Origin: Candidatus Peribacteraceae bacterium
Lineage (GTDB): Bacteria > Patescibacteriota > Gracilibacteria > Peribacterales > Peribacteraceae
Direction of reading: 5' to 3'
Assembly: GCA_018062585.1 (NCBI GenBank)
Contig: JAGORY010000060.1
Span: 1-6,045 of the forward strand
Length of the DNA: 6,045 bases
The stretch's first letter is position 1. Each line of letters opens with the position of its first letter. Shown here in pieces: positions 4,545 to 6,045 of this stretch. Both the position numbers and the translations under genes were made by a program. The notes below the pieces were generated by a model that made no database searches, was not told the origin of the DNA, and saw only the letters and a list, made by a program, of their open reading frames with translations.

Positions 4545-5321
4545 ATGATCGAAAAACTTCTCGAATCCGCCGGCTTATCTGAAAAAGAGGTGTCGATGTA
4601 CGTGACACTGCTCAGAAACGGCATGCAACCGATCAGTGTGCTCTCAAAAAAGGCTGGCCTCAACCGCGGTACCGGGTACGTCATTCTCCATTCGCTCCTC
4701 GAAAAAGGATTGATCGTGAAAACGGTGAAGAAAGGCGTTCAGTACTTCGCGCCCCTAGACCCACAGCAACTTGTGAAGTATGTGGATCATCGTGAGAAAG
4801 CCCTCAAGCAGAGTCGTGCTCAGCTTCAGGCGTCGATGGGTCTCTTCTCGGCGCTCATGAATCCGCTGACGGCCAAACCGAAGATCGAATTCTTTGACGG
4901 CCAAGAAGGTGCGCGCTTCGTTCTTGACCATACACTTACGGCCAAAGAAAAAATTTTTCGGTCGTTTCTTTCCATCGCCGACATCTCAGCATTCGTTGGC
5001 TCCGAGTATTTTCATGACTACACGAACAGGCGTATCAAAGCGGGATACACATTGAACGCACTACGGACCCGAGAGAAGGACCGAGAAGCCATCTCCGCCG
5101 ACGCAAATGCCGAGCGTTACATGACGAGTAAGCGTGATAAACGAGAGATTCGACACGTTCCTGACGATTTGGCGTTTCCGATCAGCATGTATATGTTCGA
5201 TGATATGCTCGCTGTCATTTCTTCGAAGAATGAAGGATTCTCGCTTCTCATCCAGAGCCAAGAACTCGCCGGCATGCAGAAAAAAATCTTCGATTTACTG
5301 TGGGCGACGCACCAGTCCTAG
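4545..5321 (+). CDS. TrmB-type winged-helix transcriptional regulator
   Basis: Predicted 258-aa DNA-binding regulator. Residues 1-70 form a winged helix typical of the TrmB family: 'LLESAGLSEKEVSMYVTLLR' (5-24), then a recognition-helix region around 'VLSKKAGLNRGTGYVILHSL' (33-52), and a wing near 'KKGVQYFAPLDP'. A charged helix (about 80-100) probably serves as dimer linker. The C-terminal part (about 115-258), beginning 'KIEFFDGQEGARFVLD', resembles the ligand-sensing region of TrmB-like proteins. Archaeal TrmB senses sugars, but no sugar link is visible here. ATG 4545 is chosen over GTG 4524 because the winged helix begins directly and the GTG lies upstream of the predicted transcription start. 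It is divergent from the diiron-family gene with overlapping promoters, so self-regulation and control of that gene are likely. Its stop codon overlaps that of the opposing zinc-ribbon gene. Confidence 0.85.
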   Translation: MIEKLLESAGLSEKEVSMYVTLLRNGMQPISVLSKKAGLNRGTGYVILHSLLEKGLIVKTVKKGVQYFAPLDPQQLVKYVDHREKALKQSRAQLQASMGLFSALMNPLTAKPKIEFFDGQEGARFVLDHTLTAKEKIFRSFLSIADISAFVGSEYFHDYTNRRIKAGYTLNALRTREKDREAISADANAERYMTSKRDKREIRHVPDDLAFPISMYMFDDMLAVISSKNEGFSLLIQSQELAGMQKKIFDLLWATHQS

Positions 5322-5617
5322 GTCTTGGGTGTGTCCGGTTTCTTCTCGATCGGTTTCGTTTCAGCAGGCTTCGCTTCAGTCTTTGCTTCAGATGGCTTCG
5401 GCTCACTCGTCGTTTTCGGTTTTGATGTCACCGTTTTCGAGCTGTCAGTCTTATAAAATCCGCTGCCTTTGAAATGTACCATCGGTGCGCGGATGAGCTT
5501 TCTCACGGATACATTGTTTTTGCAGGTCGGGCACATCGGTACCACGATCGTCCCCATCGGGAGTGATTCGGTAAACTCTCCTCTGCACTTCTCACAACGG
5601 TAGTCGTAGTTTGGCAT
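5318..5617 (-). CDS. FmdB-type zinc-ribbon protein with a charged tail
   Basis: Predicted 99-aa cytoplasmic protein. The first ~55 residues match the FmdB/CxxC_CxxC_SSSS zinc-ribbon family: 'MPNYDYRCEKCRGEF' with C8 and C11, then 'PMCPTC' with C29 and C32, forming one four-cysteine zinc site, then the family sequence 'HFKGSGFYKTD' (48-58). The family's usual C-terminus near this point is followed here by about 40 residues rich in Lys, Glu, Pro, Thr and Ser ('SKPKTTSEPKPSEAKTEAKP' and on), surely disordered. The molecular role of this family is poorly known; the name comes from a regulatory assignment in methylotrophs and should not be read as amide metabolism here. It starts 16 nt after the stop of the small membrane protein gene, so the two are probably one transcript. 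Its TAG stop overlaps the TAG of the convergent regulator gene. Confidence 0.88.
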   Translation of the reverse strand: MPNYDYRCEKCRGEFTESLPMGTIVVPMCPTCKNNVSVRKLIRAPMVHFKGSGFYKTDSSKTVTSKPKTTSEPKPSEAKTEAKPAETKPIEKKPDTPKT

Positions 5618-5633
5618 GGCGGGATTCTACCTG

Positions 5634-5855
5634 TTACGCGACATTCTTGCTGCCGATGGGATTCTTTCCGGTGATGATGGCTTTCATACCGAGGCCCACG
5701 ATGCCGAGGGTGGCAAGTGCGCTGACTGCGGGCATCAGTGTCGCAGCGATACTTGTGATGCTGTTCGTTGCAAAAGCTGCGGGACTCATCATTGCGGACG
5801 GCGCGTTTGCGAGAGCCTGAGACTCGATGCCGGAGGGGATATTGAAGTTGGTCAC
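5634..5855 (-). CDS. Small single-span membrane protein, unknown function
   Basis: Predicted 73-aa product. The N-terminal ~30 residues are Ala/Ser/Asn-rich and nearly uncharged. They precede a hydrophobic segment of about 24 residues (about 35-58, 'IAATLMPAVSALATLGIVGLG') and a short lysine-containing tail. By the positive-inside rule the C-terminus should face the cytoplasm. No family is recognised; the layout loosely resembles small pilin- or coat-like membrane proteins, a weak analogy only. The start is GTG at 5855. GGGAGGAG (5874-5867) lies about 11 nt upstream and is the only Shine-Dalgarno-like sequence in the window, although the predicted transcription start falls within or just after it. 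It is followed 16 nt later by the zinc-ribbon gene. Confidence 0.6.
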   Translation of the reverse strand: MTNFNIPSGIESQALANAPSAMMSPAAFATNSITSIAATLMPAVSALATLGIVGLGMKAIITGKNPIGSKNVA

Positions 5856-5875
5856 TCGTTGTATGTGCTCCTCCC

Positions 5876-5884
5876 ATTATAGCA
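5876..5884 (-). promoter_or_regulatory. Extended -10 promoter for the membrane protein/zinc-ribbon pair
   Basis: On the minus strand the sequence reads TGCTATAAT (5884-5876), a perfect -10 hexamer with the extended TGn motif. No clear -35 box lies 16-18 nt upstream, which extended -10 promoters can do without. Transcription would begin near 5869, some 14 nt before the GTG start. Confidence 0.55.
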
Positions 5885-5933
5885 GAAAAGACCGTTCCGC
5901 GCACCCGCGACTCATCCGGGCTCTGTCCCTGAA

Positions 5934-6003
5934 GAAGGTGGGTTAGGATCGGATTGACTGATCCAAAACCCTTTCCCACCTTCCCCATGAGCCTACTCAG
6001 GCT
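5934..6003. other. Nested stem-loops, possible structured RNA or terminator of an off-window gene
   Basis: GAAGGTGGG (5934-5942) and CCCACCTTC (5975-5983) form a perfect 9-bp stem. Inside it GGATCGG (5946-5952) pairs with CTGATCC (5958-5964), with one wobble, around loop ATTGA. A second hairpin follows: AGCCT (5990-5994) with AGGCT (5999-6003). No T tract follows on the plus strand. The rest of 5882-6045 shows no convincing gene: one open frame crosses it on the minus strand but continues as low-quality Arg/His-rich sequence over two better genes. I do not recognise an RNA family. Confidence 0.35.
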
Positions 6004-6045
6004 GGCACATATCATCAAATCACCGGCGCACGCAGCCAAGAAATT

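Noticed and set aside
4358..4684. N-terminal extension of the diiron-family frame up to an ATG at 4684
   Set aside because: It would overlap the regulator's coding start antisense and lie upstream of the predicted leftward transcription start, and the extra residues are Cys/Ile/Ser-rich without family resemblance. A shorter extension to a TTG near 4450 or 4435 remains possible.
5503..6039. 178-aa minus-strand frame across the right edge
   Set aside because: It overlaps the 73-aa membrane protein and the zinc-ribbon gene in another frame, and most of the product is Arg/His/Thr-rich shadow sequence.
6020..6045. GCAGCCAAG near the right edge as part of an SRP (4.5S) RNA
   Set aside because: The short match recalls the SRP RNA apical region, but the required GGTCAGG and GGAAGCAGC elements are absent.

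Overview
The window is a bacterial chromosome segment of roughly balanced base composition. It carries two core RNA/translation genes, rpsO (ribosomal protein S15) and pnp (polynucleotide phosphorylase), with accessory genes around them. A bacterial origin is certain from S15, the two-RNase-PH-domain PNPase with KH and S1 domains, and sigma-70-type promoters. The mix of a TrmB-type regulator, a FmdB-type zinc ribbon, a short compact gene set and almost no Shine-Dalgarno sequences would fit an uncultivated lineage such as Patescibacteria/CPR (for example Peregrinibacteria-like). That placement is inference only. UGA is not needed as a sense codon in any gene here.

Layout, left to right. A truncated minus-strand gene with a hydrophobic N-terminus runs off the left edge (1-62). 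A divergent intergenic region holds a palindrome and a good promoter (TTGACA, 17 nt, TAGGAT) for rpsO (257-526), which ends in a clear intrinsic terminator. Next is a self-contained type II toxin-antitoxin operon of RelB/DinJ antitoxin (641-922) and YafQ/RelE-like toxin (931-1191). Its promoter -10 box lies inside a 25-nt palindrome, as expected of an autoregulated operon. About 240 nt without a gene follow, carrying a perfect 28-nt palindrome. Then come pnp (1433-3631), a heptamer tandem repeat and a terminator hairpin built from the same GTAGAGACG arm.

The right half holds a minus-strand protein with the heme-oxygenase-like diiron (CADD/TenA-fold) ligand pattern (about 3647-4357). It is divergent from a TrmB-type winged-helix regulator (4545-5321). 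The two predicted promoters overlap, and an 8-bp inverted repeat puts one arm on the -10 box of each, so the regulator probably controls itself and the oxidase-like gene. Converging on the regulator, with stop codons sharing a CTAG, is a minus-strand pair: a 73-aa single-span membrane protein (5634-5855) followed 16 nt later by a FmdB-type zinc-ribbon protein (5318-5617). The right edge (5882-6045) has no convincing gene but contains a strong nested stem-loop.

Most noteworthy: a toxin-antitoxin operon separating rpsO from pnp, which are adjacent in many bacteria; a palindromic repeat family on both sides of pnp, one copy doubling as the pnp terminator and as the last codons of the opposing gene; and the HDO-like/TrmB divergent pair, which is the best candidate for an undescribed small functional unit.
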